Part shown: one piece after another, positions 48,496-58,673 of the stretch
Position numbering within the stretch: position 1 is the first letter of the stretch
How the letters are laid out: each line of letters starts with the position of its first letter
Origin: Nitrosomonas sp.
GTDB taxonomy: Bacteria > Pseudomonadota > Gammaproteobacteria > Burkholderiales > Nitrosomonadaceae
Assembly (NCBI GenBank): GCA_031316255.1
Contig: JALDQW010000001.1
Location: forward strand, 682,001 to 746,000
Reading direction: 5' to 3'
DNA: 64,000 bases
Notes under the pieces: generated by a model
The model's database searches: none
The model's input: the letters and a program-made list of their open reading frames with translations, nothing else
Told to the model about the DNA's origin: nothing
Program-made: the position numbers and the translations under genes

Positions 48496-49058
48496 TTAAT
48501 TAAGATCAATCACGAACAAACAGTCAAAGACAATAGGATTACCTGCGTTACCGCCAAAATTGGTCATATCAACCATGCCTGACAACCGCACTGACCCAAC
48601 GCTATTTTTAAAACTCCCTGTGCCACCAATAACTCCATTTCCGTCATTGGCTGCACCGGTAATATGCGTGATTGGCTGACCAGATGGCGTGACTATCGGC
48701 TGCAATGCAGGTTGTACCGTAGTATTTCCTCTTGTAATCAAAGTACCCTGCGGAAGATGAAAATAGGTTGTTCCAACCAGAGCAAGACCATCTCCCATTG
48801 GTGTAATGTTTGATAAACAATCTGTAGCAGTCCCGATGACTTTCTGATTTTTTATATCGATTAAATCGGTATCAAAGCATATCGCCGGATCATCGTACCA
48901 TCGCCATCAATATCGGGAACTGTACTTTCGTACATATCGCCCGAGCCTTTCAAATTTAGCGCCAAACGTTCACCGCCACCCTTTCCGGCGACTGCCGCAC
49001 CTGAAAAAAGAAAAATAGCAACGGGAATCATGAATAAAACGCTTGTTTTCTTGTCCAT
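48496..49058 (-). pseudogene. Frameshifted exported barrel protein (allene oxide cyclase/dirigent-like)
   Basis: Two frames complete one protein. The first (49058 down to 48861) starts with a signal peptide (VLFMIPVAIFLFSGAAVAG) and ends DIDGDGTMIRRYALIPI. The second frame, opened near 48905, reads DDPAICFDTDLIDIKNQKVIG and runs to 48496, with GTTYFHLPQGTLITRG and IGGTGSFKNSVGSVRLSG, motifs seen in allene oxide cyclase-like and dirigent-like barrels. One base gained or two lost near 48900 would join them. The ribosome site GGAGTAAACAACA precedes the ATG. Frameshift mutation and sequencing error are both possible. Confidence 0.65.
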
Positions 49059-49371
49059 TGTTGTTTACTCCATTAATTAATAATTTATATCAAGCACTGC
49101 ACGGCATAGCGATGCATTGTTGAATCCTGTCAAATAACGCCGACAGGGACAATTATTTTACCCAGAAAAACCCTAGATGAAGCAATCAGATTCACATGAA
49201 ACTCAATCAAATAATCCTGATATGGATACAATTTTCATCACAAATTTACCCATTTGACCAAAATCCATAATTTCATTAGGGACTTAAATTTCCCGATGCA
49301 AGTGATAACAGTTTCCTGAAGCGTTATAATAATAGTCAGAATTTATATAATTTGATCAACAATACAACAAT
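49059..49371. other. Intergenic region ahead of ovoA
   Basis: 313 bp between divergent genes. A small inverted repeat CCTGTC / GACAGG lies at 49126-49147. The ovoA promoter is proposed at its right end. Confidence 0.4.
49302..49330 (+). promoter_or_regulatory. Probable sigma-70 promoter of ovoA
   Basis: A perfect TATAAT (49325-49330) preceded at 17 bp by GTGATA (49302-49307), a partial -35 match. The ATG of ovoA is 41 bp downstream. Confidence 0.4.
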
Positions 49372-51486
49372 ATGCTTAAACAACTGATTCAGAGAACACC
49401 CTTGCTCAACGGCGAAGACGTCGATGCGAAACGGGAAGAAATCCGCGCCTATTTTCATGGCACACTCGACTGCTACGAACAGCTTTTTCAAACTTTGCGC
49501 AATGATGAAGCCTATTACAAGAAACCGATTTCACTGCGCCATCCTCTGATTTTCTATTACGGCCATACCGCAACCTTTTTTGTAAACAAACTGGTTCTGG
49601 CCGGACTGATTACAGAACGCATTAATCCAAAATTTGAATCCATGTTTGCGGTCGGTGTCGATGAAATGAGCTGGGATGATCTGGACAACACGCATTATGA
49701 CTGGCCTTCCGCCGCGGAAGTCACAGCTTACCGTAGAAATATGCGCAACATGGTCGACAAACTGATCAGCGAATTGCCGCTGACGTTGCCGATTACCTGG
49801 GACAGTCCTTTCTGGCCGATTCTGATGGGCATCGAGCACGAGCAAATTCACCTTGAAACATCATCCGTACTGATCCGCCAGCACAATATAAAATATGTGC
49901 AACCTCATGAAAAGTGGCGTCCCTGCGACAAAACAGATTCGGCACCGGCCAATGAACTGATCAATGTAACAGCCGGCTCGATTGAAGTCGGCAAAAACAA
50001 ATCCTCACACGAGAATTACGGCTGGGACAATGAATACGGGCTACATAAAGCCGATATCGCCGCCTTCCAGGCCAGTAAATATCTAGTCAGCAATCAGGAG
50101 TTTTTTTCGTTCATAAACGCCCAAGGTTATCAAACAGATAATTACTGGGATGAAGAAGGTTTGTCCTGGCGGGATTTCAGTAAAGCAGAACACCCCACCT
50201 TCTGGGTCAAAGATGGCAACGACTGGCTTATGCGCACCATGACGGACGAAATACCCATGCCATGGGACTGGCCGGTTGACGTCAATTATCATGAAGCCAA
50301 AGCCTTCTGTAACTGGAAAGCAGCAATGACAGGCCAACCTGTCAGGCTGCCCACCGAAGACGAATGGTACCGGTTATATGATGTTGCCGGATTGTCTGAA
50401 ATCCCGCCTGAAAAACAGGCTGCCGGCAATCTACACCTTGATTATTATGCCTCAAGCTGTCCGGTAAATGAATTTCAGCACGGCGATTTTTATGACATCG
50501 TTGGCAATGTCTGGCAATGGACAGAAACCCCGACGTATCCTTTCGAAGGTTTCGATGTCCATCCGTTATACGATGACTTCACTACACCGACTTTCGATAA
50601 CCAGCACAACCTCATCAAAGGTGGTGCATGGGTTTCCTGTGGCAATGAAACGCTAAGAAGTTCGCGTTATGCTTTCCGGAAGCATTTTTTTCAGCACGCC
50701 GGTTTTCGTTATGTCGTCTCAGATGCACCGGCGACACTGCAAACCTCGAACTATGAAACCGACAAACTGCTGTCGGAATACGCCGAATTTCATTATGGCG
50801 ACACTTATTTTGACGTTCCTAATTTTCCTAAAGCACTTGCGGAAATTGCCATTAACGCCATGGGTAGCCGTCCAGCGCATAAGGCATTGGATCTCGGTTG
50901 CGCATCCGGTCGCTCCACATTTGAACTTGCCCACCATTTTGATCATGTCACCGGCATCGACTTCTCCGCGAGATTTATCGGTCAGGGTGTTCAACTGGCA
51001 CAGCAAGGCATACTGCGTTACACCCTGACTGACGAAGGCGATCTGGTTTTCTATCGGGAACGCACATTAAGCGGCCTGGGGTTGGAATCGGTCAAGAACA
51101 AGGTTGAGTTTTACCAAGGAGATGCCTGCAATCTGAAACCGTTGTTCTCGGGTTACGACCTGATTCTTGCGGCCAACCTGATTGATCGCCTGTACGATCC
51201 GGCCAAGCTGCTCAATTCCATCCATACGCGTATCAACATGGGGGGATTGCTGATGATCACTTCACCATATACCTGGCTGACCGAACATACCAAGAAGGAA
51301 TTCTGGATTGGCGGCTTTAAGCGTGACGGAGAAAACTTCACCACGCTGGATGGATTGAAAGAAATTCTCGGCAAGCATTTCAGGCTGATTCAAGGCCCAC
51401 AATCTGTACCGTTTGTCATCCGCGAGACAAGCCGCAAACACCAGCATACATTATCCGAAGTCACGATCTGGGAAAGAGTTTCCTAA
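49372..51486 (+). CDS. ovoA: 5-histidylcysteine sulfoxide synthase/4-mercaptohistidine methyltransferase OvoA
   Basis: 704 residues in three domains. The N-terminal DinB-like domain (about 25-180) has the iron-binding HEQIHLE (His 156, His 160, Glu 162). A formylglycine-generating-enzyme-like domain (about 190-450) has NVWQWTETP and RLPTEDEW. A SAM methyltransferase (about 475-704) has ALDLGCASGRST. OvoA joins cysteine to histidine with oxygen and later N-methylates the thiol product, giving ovothiol A. The lyase gene ovoB follows 14 bp later. There is no obvious ribosome site. Confidence 0.93.
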   Translation: MLKQLIQRTPLLNGEDVDAKREEIRAYFHGTLDCYEQLFQTLRNDEAYYKKPISLRHPLIFYYGHTATFFVNKLVLAGLITERINPKFESMFAVGVDEMSWDDLDNTHYDWPSAAEVTAYRRNMRNMVDKLISELPLTLPITWDSPFWPILMGIEHEQIHLETSSVLIRQHNIKYVQPHEKWRPCDKTDSAPANELINVTAGSIEVGKNKSSHENYGWDNEYGLHKADIAAFQASKYLVSNQEFFSFINAQGYQTDNYWDEEGLSWRDFSKAEHPTFWVKDGNDWLMRTMTDEIPMPWDWPVDVNYHEAKAFCNWKAAMTGQPVRLPTEDEWYRLYDVAGLSEIPPEKQAAGNLHLDYYASSCPVNEFQHGDFYDIVGNVWQWTETPTYPFEGFDVHPLYDDFTTPTFDNQHNLIKGGAWVSCGNETLRSSRYAFRKHFFQHAGFRYVVSDAPATLQTSNYETDKLLSEYAEFHYGDTYFDVPNFPKALAEIAINAMGSRPAHKALDLGCASGRSTFELAHHFDHVTGIDFSARFIGQGVQLAQQGILRYTLTDEGDLVFYRERTLSGLGLESVKNKVEFYQGDACNLKPLFSGYDLILAANLIDRLYDPAKLLNSIHTRINMGGLLMITSPYTWLTEHTKKEFWIGGFKRDGENFTTLDGLKEILGKHFRLIQGPQSVPFVIRETSRKHQHTLSEVTIWERVS

Positions 51487-51500
51487 ACGGCGGAATCGAT

Positions 51501-52667
51501 GTGATTGACTTCGATCAAATCATAAATCGCGAAGGAAGCAGCAGCACCAAGTATGACGGACGGCAAGGCATGTTTGGCAGACCGGATGTCATTCCGGCAT
51601 GGGTGGCGGATATGGATTTCGCCACACCCGCCGTCATCACCAACGCGTTGATTGAACGCGCAAGGCATCCGATATACGGGTATACCCTGTTTCCGGACAG
51701 CCTGTATGAAGCAGCCATCGATTGGATGCAACGACGGCATGGATGGACAATCGAGCGCGACTGGATTGTCATGTGCCCCGGCGTTGTGCCTTCACTGAAT
51801 GCCGCCGTGATGGCTTTCACGAAACCCGGAGAATCTGTCATCATTCAACCACCGGTTTACTTTCCTTTTTTCTCGGCAATCACGCAAACCGGCAGAACGC
51901 TCATCGAGAATCCGCTGAAATATGTGCAAGGAAATTACGCTATCGACTTTGACCATCTGGAGCACTGTGCACAAAACGCGCACTTATTGCTCCTCTGTTC
52001 GCCGCATAACCCAGTCGGCCGTGTCTGGTCGCCGCAAGAGCTTGATTCGTTATTGCAGATCGCCGAGAAATATAATCTCATCATTTTTTCCGATGAAATC
52101 CATGCCGACCTGATTTATCCGGATAACAAACATACTGTTTTTGCCACGCTCAAGGGTTCCGGAAATCGAATCATTACCGCCATGGCGCCAAGTAAAACTT
52201 TCAATATTCCGGGGCTCAATCTGTCAATGCTGATTATTCCAGACAAAAAAATCCGTAACGCCATTATCGATGTGTTTAACACCTGGCATATCAGCGCATC
52301 CAACCCTTTCAGCATCACCGCATTCGAGACCGCATACCGCAAGGGTGATAGATGGCTTGAAGCACTGCTTGTTTATCTGCGCAATACGCACGACAGCGTA
52401 GCGGACTTCCTGGTGAAACATTTGCCTCAAATAAAATTGATTCCATCTGAAGGCACTTATTTACTCTGGTTAGATTGTAGCGCGATGAATATGACCGATG
52501 CAGAGCTTAAGCGTTTCTTTATCCACGAAGCCGGCATTGGCATGAGCCCAGGAACACTATTTGGAGAGCAGGGCAGCGGTTTTATGCGGCTAAATATTGG
52601 CGCGCCAAAAAAAATGGTCATGCAAATCCTGAACAATACCCAGCAGGCATACGTACGACGAACATAA
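51501..52667 (+). CDS. ovoB: PLP-dependent C-S lyase, probable ovothiol lyase OvoB
   Basis: 388 residues from a GTG start. MalY/PatB-class fold-type I enzyme: PAWVADMDFATPAVI, LLLCSPHNPVGRVWS, FSDEIHADL and the PLP lysine in APSKTFNIPGLNLS (Lys 232). Alone it could be a cystathionine beta-lyase, but direct coupling to ovoA makes the 5-histidylcysteine sulfoxide lyase the best call, completing the ovothiol pathway together with OvoA. Confidence 0.82.
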   Translation: MIDFDQIINREGSSSTKYDGRQGMFGRPDVIPAWVADMDFATPAVITNALIERARHPIYGYTLFPDSLYEAAIDWMQRRHGWTIERDWIVMCPGVVPSLNAAVMAFTKPGESVIIQPPVYFPFFSAITQTGRTLIENPLKYVQGNYAIDFDHLEHCAQNAHLLLLCSPHNPVGRVWSPQELDSLLQIAEKYNLIIFSDEIHADLIYPDNKHTVFATLKGSGNRIITAMAPSKTFNIPGLNLSMLIIPDKKIRNAIIDVFNTWHISASNPFSITAFETAYRKGDRWLEALLVYLRNTHDSVADFLVKHLPQIKLIPSEGTYLLWLDCSAMNMTDAELKRFFIHEAGIGMSPGTLFGEQGSGFMRLNIGAPKKMVMQILNNTQQAYVRRT

Positions 52668-52786
52668 CAAGTATGTCCCCAGAATGGCCCACATGTTATC
52701 TTTTAAAGCTTGATTAATGGAAAACAAATAAAGCAGATCATGCTGACAGCCATCACTCCAACCAGTCTATCGAAAAATACATTTGC

Positions 52787-54013
52787 GTGAACTACCATAC
52801 TCAACAACACCGCACTAGCACCACGCCTGTAATGGAATATCACACGCTCATGCAAGCTGGCGAGCTGAAGCCGGACACGGATCAGGCCAATGCGGTCAAT
52901 GAATTGGAACGTTTATATCACGCATTAGCAAGTTATTCTCAATCAGGCGTTCAGAAAAGCAACTGGTTAACGCGTTTCATTAGCAATAGTGCGAAAAAAA
53001 AGCCATCTCCCAAAGGCATTTATCTGTATGGCAACGTCGGTCGCGGCAAGTCCATGTTAATGGATTTGTTCTACAGTGTTGCGCCATTAACGATGAAGCG
53101 GCGGATACATTTCCATGAATTCATGCTGGAAATTCATGCCAACCTCAAAACCTGGCACAGTCTCAACACACAACAACGCAAACAGGAAATCAAAAATTTA
53201 TCCAGATTTCGAGGTGGAAAGACGGACCTCGATGATCCCATGCCTGCGGTAGCACTCCGGATAGCAAACAAAACAAGTCTGTTATGCTTTGATGAATTGC
53301 AGGTAACCGATATTGCTGATGCAATGGTTGTTGCCCGGTTATTCAAAGAACTTTTTGAACAGGGTGTTGTGATTGTAGCCACGTCCAACAGAAAACCAGA
53401 CGATCTCTACAAGAATGGCCTGAATCGTCATCGTTTTCTCCCTTTTATTGACCGGATAAAAGAAACCATGGAAATTATCTCGCTCAATGGGCCTATTGAT
53501 TACCGCTACGATCGATTGAAAGGGACAGATACTTATTTTTACCCTGTCAACGAACACACCACTGCCGCACTATCCACAGCTTTTTTCCGTTTAACCGATC
53601 GCAGCATAGAAGACCGAAACAAAGTGCCCAGCGGCGAATTAATCGTGCAAGGTCGCAGACTATTTGTTCCCAAATCAGCGCGGGGCGTGGCTGTTTTTTC
53701 ATTTAAACGGCTCTGCGCCAATCCATTGGGCCCAGCCGATTACCTTGCAATTGCAAGAGCCTATCACACTGTCATCATGGTCGCGATTCCACAATTCACG
53801 CATGATAATGCCAGCGAGGCCACACGTTTTATTCATTTCATCGACGCGCTGTATGACCATGGCGTCAAATTCCTGTGTTCGGCAGCCATGCCGCCCGAGT
53901 TACTGTATCAGTCCGGCAATTCGGGCTTTGAATTTAAACGTACGGTCTCGAGATTAATGGAAATGCAGTCGGAAACTTATCTGCTAAAAGGGCATGGAAA
54001 ATTTAATGCCTGA
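52787..54013 (+). CDS. zapE: Cell division AFG1-like ATPase ZapE
   Basis: 408 residues from GTG 52787; an ATG 15 codons in is an alternative. Walker A GNVGRGKSM (82-90), KRRIHFHEFMLEIHANL, Walker B SLLCFDELQVTDIADAM and sensor motif VIVATSNRKPDDLYKNGL mark the AFG1/ZapE family. In E. coli ZapE reduces Z-ring stability under low oxygen or stress. It stands between ovoB and rpsP. Confidence 0.93.
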   Translation: MNYHTQQHRTSTTPVMEYHTLMQAGELKPDTDQANAVNELERLYHALASYSQSGVQKSNWLTRFISNSAKKKPSPKGIYLYGNVGRGKSMLMDLFYSVAPLTMKRRIHFHEFMLEIHANLKTWHSLNTQQRKQEIKNLSRFRGGKTDLDDPMPAVALRIANKTSLLCFDELQVTDIADAMVVARLFKELFEQGVVIVATSNRKPDDLYKNGLNRHRFLPFIDRIKETMEIISLNGPIDYRYDRLKGTDTYFYPVNEHTTAALSTAFFRLTDRSIEDRNKVPSGELIVQGRRLFVPKSARGVAVFSFKRLCANPLGPADYLAIARAYHTVIMVAIPQFTHDNASEATRFIHFIDALYDHGVKFLCSAAMPPELLYQSGNSGFEFKRTVSRLMEMQSETYLLKGHGKFNA

Positions 54014-54128
54014 AAATGCGCATAACTAAGAAATTAAACCGCATTATCCACCAAACACACTCAATATCAAATGGATAGAATACTCGCGCATCAGGAATCT
54101 CGTTATCTAACAAGAGTCAAGACAAAGC

Positions 54129-54158
54129 TTGCCTTTGGATTAAAATTACATGTAAAAT
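54129..54158 (+). promoter_or_regulatory. Possible promoter of the rpsP operon
   Basis: TTGCCT (54129-54134), an 18-bp spacer and TAAAAT (54153-54158), 76 bp before rpsP. Confidence 0.35.
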
Positions 54159-54233
54159 TAAGGGTTACACAAATTCACTATATTTAAGTTATAAGTTATA
54201 AATTTTGAGCAAAAGGCAAGTGGGCGATAAATT

Positions 54234-54503
54234 ATGGTCATAATCAGATTGGCACGCGGGGGCGCAAAAAAACGTCCTTTTTTTAACATGGTTGTTGCGA
54301 ATTCACGCAACGCACGGGATGGCAGATTTATAGAACGTGTTGGTTTTTATAACCCCAGGGCTACTGGTGGCGAAGAAACCTTACGCATTCAAATGGATCG
54401 GATCGATTATTGGCAATCGCATGGCGCACAGCTATCCGGCACGGTAAACAGATTATTAAAACAATTTGCGGCAACGAATAAACAAGCACCCGCAAATACC
54501 TAG
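54234..54503 (+). CDS. rpsP: 30S ribosomal protein S16
   Basis: 89 residues, normal length. Starts [41 protein letters not shown], the S16 signature. First gene of the standard rpsP-rimM-trmD-rplS operon. Confidence 0.98.
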   Translation: MVIIRLARGGAKKRPFFNMVVANSRNARDGRFIERVGFYNPRATGGEETLRIQMDRIDYWQSHGAQLSGTVNRLLKQFAATNKQAPANT

Positions 54504-54522
54504 TAGCGACCGACTAGAACCC

Positions 54523-55071
54523 ATGGTTATCATGGGCCATGTTATTAACGCTTTTGGTATTCTTGGCTGGATCAAGGTGCAGCCATACACGAATGAAATT
54601 GACGGACTGCTTGAATACAAAACCTGGTGGTTAGGACAAGAAAATAACCACTGGAATGAAATGCAGGTCATAACCGCTCGCATAAATGGCAATACACTGC
54701 ATGTAAAGTTAAAAGAATGCGATGACCGGGATCATGCGCTTCAGCTAAAAGGAATGCAAATTGCAGTTCCACGGAACGAACTACCGGATTTACCGGAAAA
54801 TGGAGAACACGGATACTACTGGTCTGATTTGATTGGCGCCGAAGTCGTTAATCTGAATAGCGAAAAACTTGGCACAGTGACAGGACTGATTGAAACGGGC
54901 TCTAATGATATACTGCGAGTTAAAACCGGGAACATCGTTTCTGAGCGCCCCGAACACTCTGGAAGTAATGGCACACAAGAGCTGCTGATTCCATTCATTG
55001 AGAAGACATTCATCAAAAAAGTGAATTTAGCGTGTTCTCAAATCGTTGTGGACTGGGAATTGGATTATTGA
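54523..55071 (+). CDS. rimM: Ribosome maturation factor RimM
   Basis: 182 residues from ATG 54523, 19 bp after rpsP. A frame opening with TTG at 54466 inside rpsP is rejected because its first residues are unlike the family. [20 protein letters not shown] begins the N-terminal barrel, and [14 protein letters not shown] begins the PRC-barrel domain. It aids 30S head maturation by binding S19. Confidence 0.93.
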   Translation: MVIMGHVINAFGILGWIKVQPYTNEIDGLLEYKTWWLGQENNHWNEMQVITARINGNTLHVKLKECDDRDHALQLKGMQIAVPRNELPDLPENGEHGYYWSDLIGAEVVNLNSEKLGTVTGLIETGSNDILRVKTGNIVSERPEHSGSNGTQELLIPFIEKTFIKKVNLACSQIVVDWELDY

Positions 55072-55093
55072 AGCAGATATTAAGGTAAAAGCG

Positions 55094-55870
55094 ATGCCTT
55101 ATGAATGCGATGTGATCACATTGTTCCCGGATATGTTTGACGCCATTACGCAATATGGTGTCACAGGAAGGGCTCATAAAAACAGGCTGTTCCATTTAAT
55201 TAAATGGAATCCGCGTGATTTTAGTGAAAACAACTACCGCACTGTTGATGACAGCCCCTACGGTGGGGGCCCCGGAATGGTTATGATGGCAAAGCCGCTG
55301 GAACAGGCGATCATTAAGGCAAAAGAACGGCAGCAATCGCTTGGTATTGATAAAACAGAGGTCATTTATCTGTCTCCGCAAGGACAAAAGTTTGATTATG
55401 GACTGGTCAAGCGGCTAAGCAAGTTGCGCGGTATTATTTTGCTCTGCGGTCGTTATGAAGGCGTTGATGAACGCGTGTTAAACCGCCAGGTGGATACAGA
55501 AATCTCAATTGGCGATTACGTTCTGTCAGGCGGGGAGCTTGCGGCTATGGTAGTGATAGACGGTATAACACGGTTGATTCCAGGAACACTGGGCGATCCA
55601 GAATCAGCCAATCAGGACTCGTTTGTAAACGGACTGCTGGATTACCCGCATTACACGCGTCCTGAGAATTACTGTGACAGCAGTGTTCCGGAAGTATTAT
55701 TATCGGGCAATCATGCCGATATACGCCGCTGGCGCTTACAGCAGGCGTTAGGAAGGACTTGGCTGAAACGCCCGGATTTACTTAAATTGAAAGAAGCCCA
55801 AGGTATTACACAAGAAGAAGAAACGCTTCTGGAAGAATTTAAGAAAGCCTGCAAAACCAGGTTAAAATAA
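55094..55870 (+). CDS. trmD: tRNA (guanine-37-N1) methyltransferase TrmD
   Basis: 258 residues from ATG 55094; the longer frame from 55046 overlaps rimM and adds unlike residues. SPOUT-fold enzyme with [28 protein letters not shown] and [20 protein letters not shown] (knot and SAM pocket). It makes m1G37 and prevents frameshifting. Confidence 0.96.
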   Translation: MPYECDVITLFPDMFDAITQYGVTGRAHKNRLFHLIKWNPRDFSENNYRTVDDSPYGGGPGMVMMAKPLEQAIIKAKERQQSLGIDKTEVIYLSPQGQKFDYGLVKRLSKLRGIILLCGRYEGVDERVLNRQVDTEISIGDYVLSGGELAAMVVIDGITRLIPGTLGDPESANQDSFVNGLLDYPHYTRPENYCDSSVPEVLLSGNHADIRRWRLQQALGRTWLKRPDLLKLKEAQGITQEEETLLEEFKKACKTRLK

Positions 55871-55892
55871 ACGGTAAATAGGAAAAAATGTT

Positions 55893-56330
55893 ATGAACAT
55901 CATTGATCAATTAGAAGCTGAAGAAATTAGTCGTTTAAATAAAGATATACCCAGTTTTGCCCCTGGTGATACCGTTGTTGTCAATGTCAATGTTGTCGAG
56001 GGAGACCGCAAACGGGTGCAGGCATATGAAGGCGTTGTCATTGCGAAACGCAATCGCGGCTTAAATTCGGCATTTACGGTTCGCAAGATTTCCAGCGGTG
56101 AAGGGGTAGAACGGACTTTCCAAACTTATTCTCCGCTTATTGCAAGTATAGAAATCAAACGCCGCGGTGATGTTCGTCGTGCAAAACTATATTATTTGAG
56201 AGACCGTTCAGGTAAATCTGCGCGCATTCGCGAAAAGCTGCCTGCACGTTTAAATAAACAAGCCCAAGCAACAGCACCTAAAAAGCAGGACAAACCCGTC
56301 AAGGATGCACAGGAAGCAATTTCTGAGTAA
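55893..56330 (+). CDS. rplS: 50S ribosomal protein L19
   Basis: 145 residues. The core [48 protein letters not shown] and [16 protein letters not shown] is standard L19. The C-terminus carries about 25 extra Lys/Ala/Gln-rich residues. Last gene of the operon, followed by a terminator. Confidence 0.98.
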   Translation: MNIIDQLEAEEISRLNKDIPSFAPGDTVVVNVNVVEGDRKRVQAYEGVVIAKRNRGLNSAFTVRKISSGEGVERTFQTYSPLIASIEIKRRGDVRRAKLYYLRDRSGKSARIREKLPARLNKQAQATAPKKQDKPVKDAQEAISE

Positions 56331-56352
56331 GTGTTTAGAAAATTCCGTTTAA

Positions 56353-56391
56353 AAAAAGCCATAGATAGTTAGAAATCATCTATGGCTTTTT
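56353..56391. terminator. Intrinsic terminator of the rplS operon (bidirectional)
   Basis: AAAAAGCCATAGAT (56353-56366) pairs perfectly with ATCTATGGCTTTTT (56378-56391) and ends in five T residues on the plus strand and, by symmetry, on the minus strand. It lies between the convergent rplS and arsC-like genes. Confidence 0.9.
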
Positions 56392-56403
56392 AGAATGTAC
56401 CGG

Positions 56404-56751
56404 TTACAGCAGTTCCCGGATATTTTCGGGTGGTCGACATATTTTTGCCTTATCCCCACGCACCACAATTGGGCGTTGCATCAAATCGGGATTTTCAACC
56501 ATATGTCTAATCAATTCATCCTCCGAGACTGTATTTAAATCGAGCTCCCTTGCAGCAGGCTCATCCTCACGCAATACATCACGCGCAGACAGATTCAGTT
56601 TTTGTATCAACTCTTTCAATTTATCGACAGTTAGCGGTGTTTCGTAATAATTGACGGATTCATATTCCTGACCACTCTCATCAAGTAACGCCAATGTGCC
56701 GCGGCATTTACTGCATGTTGGCTTTTGATAAATTGTAATTTTATCGCTCAT
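56404..56751 (-). CDS. arsC: ArsC/Spx-family arsenate reductase-like protein
   Basis: 115 residues from ATG 56751; ATG 56760 is equally possible, with AAGGAG upstream. Thioredoxin-like fold with CSKC (13-16), catalytic Cys 13 and the arsenate-site Arg run MQRPIVVRGDKAKICRPP, typical of glutaredoxin-linked ArsC. No other ars genes are near, so the physiological substrate is uncertain. Confidence 0.85.
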   Translation of the reverse strand: MSDKITIYQKPTCSKCRGTLALLDESGQEYESVNYYETPLTVDKLKELIQKLNLSARDVLREDEPAARELDLNTVSEDELIRHMVENPDLMQRPIVVRGDKAKICRPPENIRELL

Positions 56752-56864
56752 GAAACACATCTTCTCCTTAACTAAATATCACTTTGCCATAGACGACGCG
56801 GGCCGTACTAACTTTGGCAACACGGCAACAAAATTGTTAACAAATCATTTTTTTCTGAGCTGAC

Positions 56865-57392
56865 TTAATTCACACCGCACTCATCAGAAATCGCCTTATG
56901 CGCTGCAGACGATCCTTTTAATCCAAAAGTGTCTGTTGTCGGCGTTCCGCGCGAAGAAGTTCCTTGAACCACCAGTGCGCTTCCACGCCGGATTGCATCA
57001 GCGAGCCTGTTATCGGTATCCTGATCCTGCGCCCACGCAGAATCGTCCTGGGTAAAAAGCTTAAAACTTTGATTATTGACCTTAACTGTAACTTCACTAC
57101 CCGCCTTATAGGTATAACCGGCAATATAGCTGAACACATTTTTACTGCCCTCTGCCGGACGATGAGTGACTAAAGCAAAAATATCGCCACGCTTTGAATA
57201 GTCACCTTCGTCTTTTTTTGGCTGGCTGACCATATAGCAAACTTTGCCATTGTTTTCCATAAACTTATATGCTGTCCAATCGCCATGTTGCCCCAACAAC
57301 TCGGGCTCGGATGCCTGGACTGGACTCATTGCACCACCCAGAAAAATAATGGCGCCTGTCAAAAATAACCTTCTGAATTGTCGATACTTCAT
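56865..57392 (-). CDS. Invasion-associated locus B (IalB)-like exported protein
   Basis: 175 residues. Signal peptide 1-27 (ending SPVQA). The mature domain, with LLGQHGDWTAYKFMENNGKVCYMVSQP and a C-terminal DECGVN, matches the IalB family. The paired Cys (about 53 and 173) may form a disulfide. The name comes from Bartonella; in free-living bacteria the function is unknown. It is a single-gene unit. Confidence 0.8.
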   Translation of the reverse strand: MKYRQFRRLFLTGAIIFLGGAMSPVQASEPELLGQHGDWTAYKFMENNGKVCYMVSQPKKDEGDYSKRGDIFALVTHRPAEGSKNVFSYIAGYTYKAGSEVTVKVNNQSFKLFTQDDSAWAQDQDTDNRLADAIRRGSALVVQGTSSRGTPTTDTFGLKGSSAAHKAISDECGVN

Positions 57393-57494
57393 AATGAAAA
57401 ACCCTGAGATTGTATTAGATCAACGAGTTTTCTGTAACTGTAAACTCAATTTATGGAAAATGCATTGCTCTGATTGATCAATGAAACAAAAAAC

Positions 57495-57752
57495 TTAAGC
57501 ACACCCTTCCATTTTATAAATGTAATAACCTGTATTATTTATGGCGTCAATCACATCAGGCGGCGCGCTTTGGCTATGACAGAAACTGCACTCTTTGCTG
57601 GTTACAACAGCATCATTCTCACCAATGGAAGTTAACCATTCTTTGGCGTATTCAACGGCTTTTTGATCGTCCTTAACCGCCGTAAAAACGTCAAAGTGCA
57701 TAATATGTCCATCTTTAGCTTTCACATAGGTATCATAAACATGAATCTGCAT
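57495..57752 (-). CDS. DUF2024 family small protein
   Basis: 85 residues from ATG 57752. MQIHVYDTYVKAKDGHIMHFDVFTAVKDDQKAVEYAKEWL is the DUF2024 signature, followed by a CSFCHSQ motif that may bind a metal. Function unknown. GAGG lies upstream. Confidence 0.85.
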   Translation of the reverse strand: MQIHVYDTYVKAKDGHIMHFDVFTAVKDDQKAVEYAKEWLTSIGENDAVVTSKECSFCHSQSAPPDVIDAINNTGYYIYKMEGCA

Positions 57753-58673
57753 ATTTCTTTTAGTCCTCAAAATTAAAACCGAAAAATTGGCAAAGCAATA
57801 TCATTAACACATCAAAATCGCATTGCTTTTCTTGAAGGGGTTACTATATCAATTAATCCAATAAACCGCCATGGTAATGAACCGATTTACAAAATCTTCA
57901 TAACAATTATAGCCGCTCAGTCACTTTATCCTGTCTAGCCAAAGCCAACTGGATAGTCAACTTTGGATGGATGCTCTTCGTGAGCGCATCATTTGCAGAT
58001 TATTAGAAATTTGACAGTTAGCGCGCGCATATTACTCGTTTCTCATTTTAAAACCGCCAAATGCTTTGTGTTTTCGTAAGCCATACGAAACCCCGGTTCA
58101 TTACCTGCCACTCCATTAACCATAAACTAAGAAAACTTGATCCAGCCAGGATTATTATTACAATGGGATTTTATAACCTATAGGGATGGTGTGGCGCGAA
58201 CAGATTCGAGCATTCTGAAATAACCCGCTATGATTATGTGTCTATTTCGCAAGGTGTACTGAGAAATGACGCTGTCTCGGGCAAGCGCAACGAACAACAT
58301 ACACTCAAAATTTTCGCCTTAAAAAGTGCTAATGGAGAATCTGGGTTGAAAATACAAAATCGTTGTAAGAAATAATAAATTTCGAGAAATGTGATGAGTA
58401 CGTAAAACTGACCGAACGTTACAATTTGTCTTATAAAAACATCGTATGATACCGCCGGGTTAAATATAATGAAAATCATACCGAGTAGTTTATAATTGCA
58501 AAAGCCTTTACAAGACCCTATTTACGAAAAACGCGAAAATTCAGCAATCCAATGTAGCGCATACTTAATATAATTCAATACAAAAAGTTAGCTTATTAAT
58601 GTATTAGTACCGTAGCGCCAGAATCGTTCAATCGGTATTTGCTTCAATGCAAACATGTAACTTGGAGAAAACG
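57753..58673. other. Long intergenic region before the GGDEF/EAL gene
   Basis: About 920 bp with no supported gene. A TATAAT hexamer at 58569-58574 lacks a good -35 box. The 81-codon minus-strand frame near 58234-58479 has no ribosome site or recognisable domain and is left out. Confidence 0.45.

Noticed and set aside
54466-54522. N-terminal extension of RimM from a TTG codon
   Set aside because: It overlaps rpsP and its residues do not resemble the family; the ATG at 54523 fits better.
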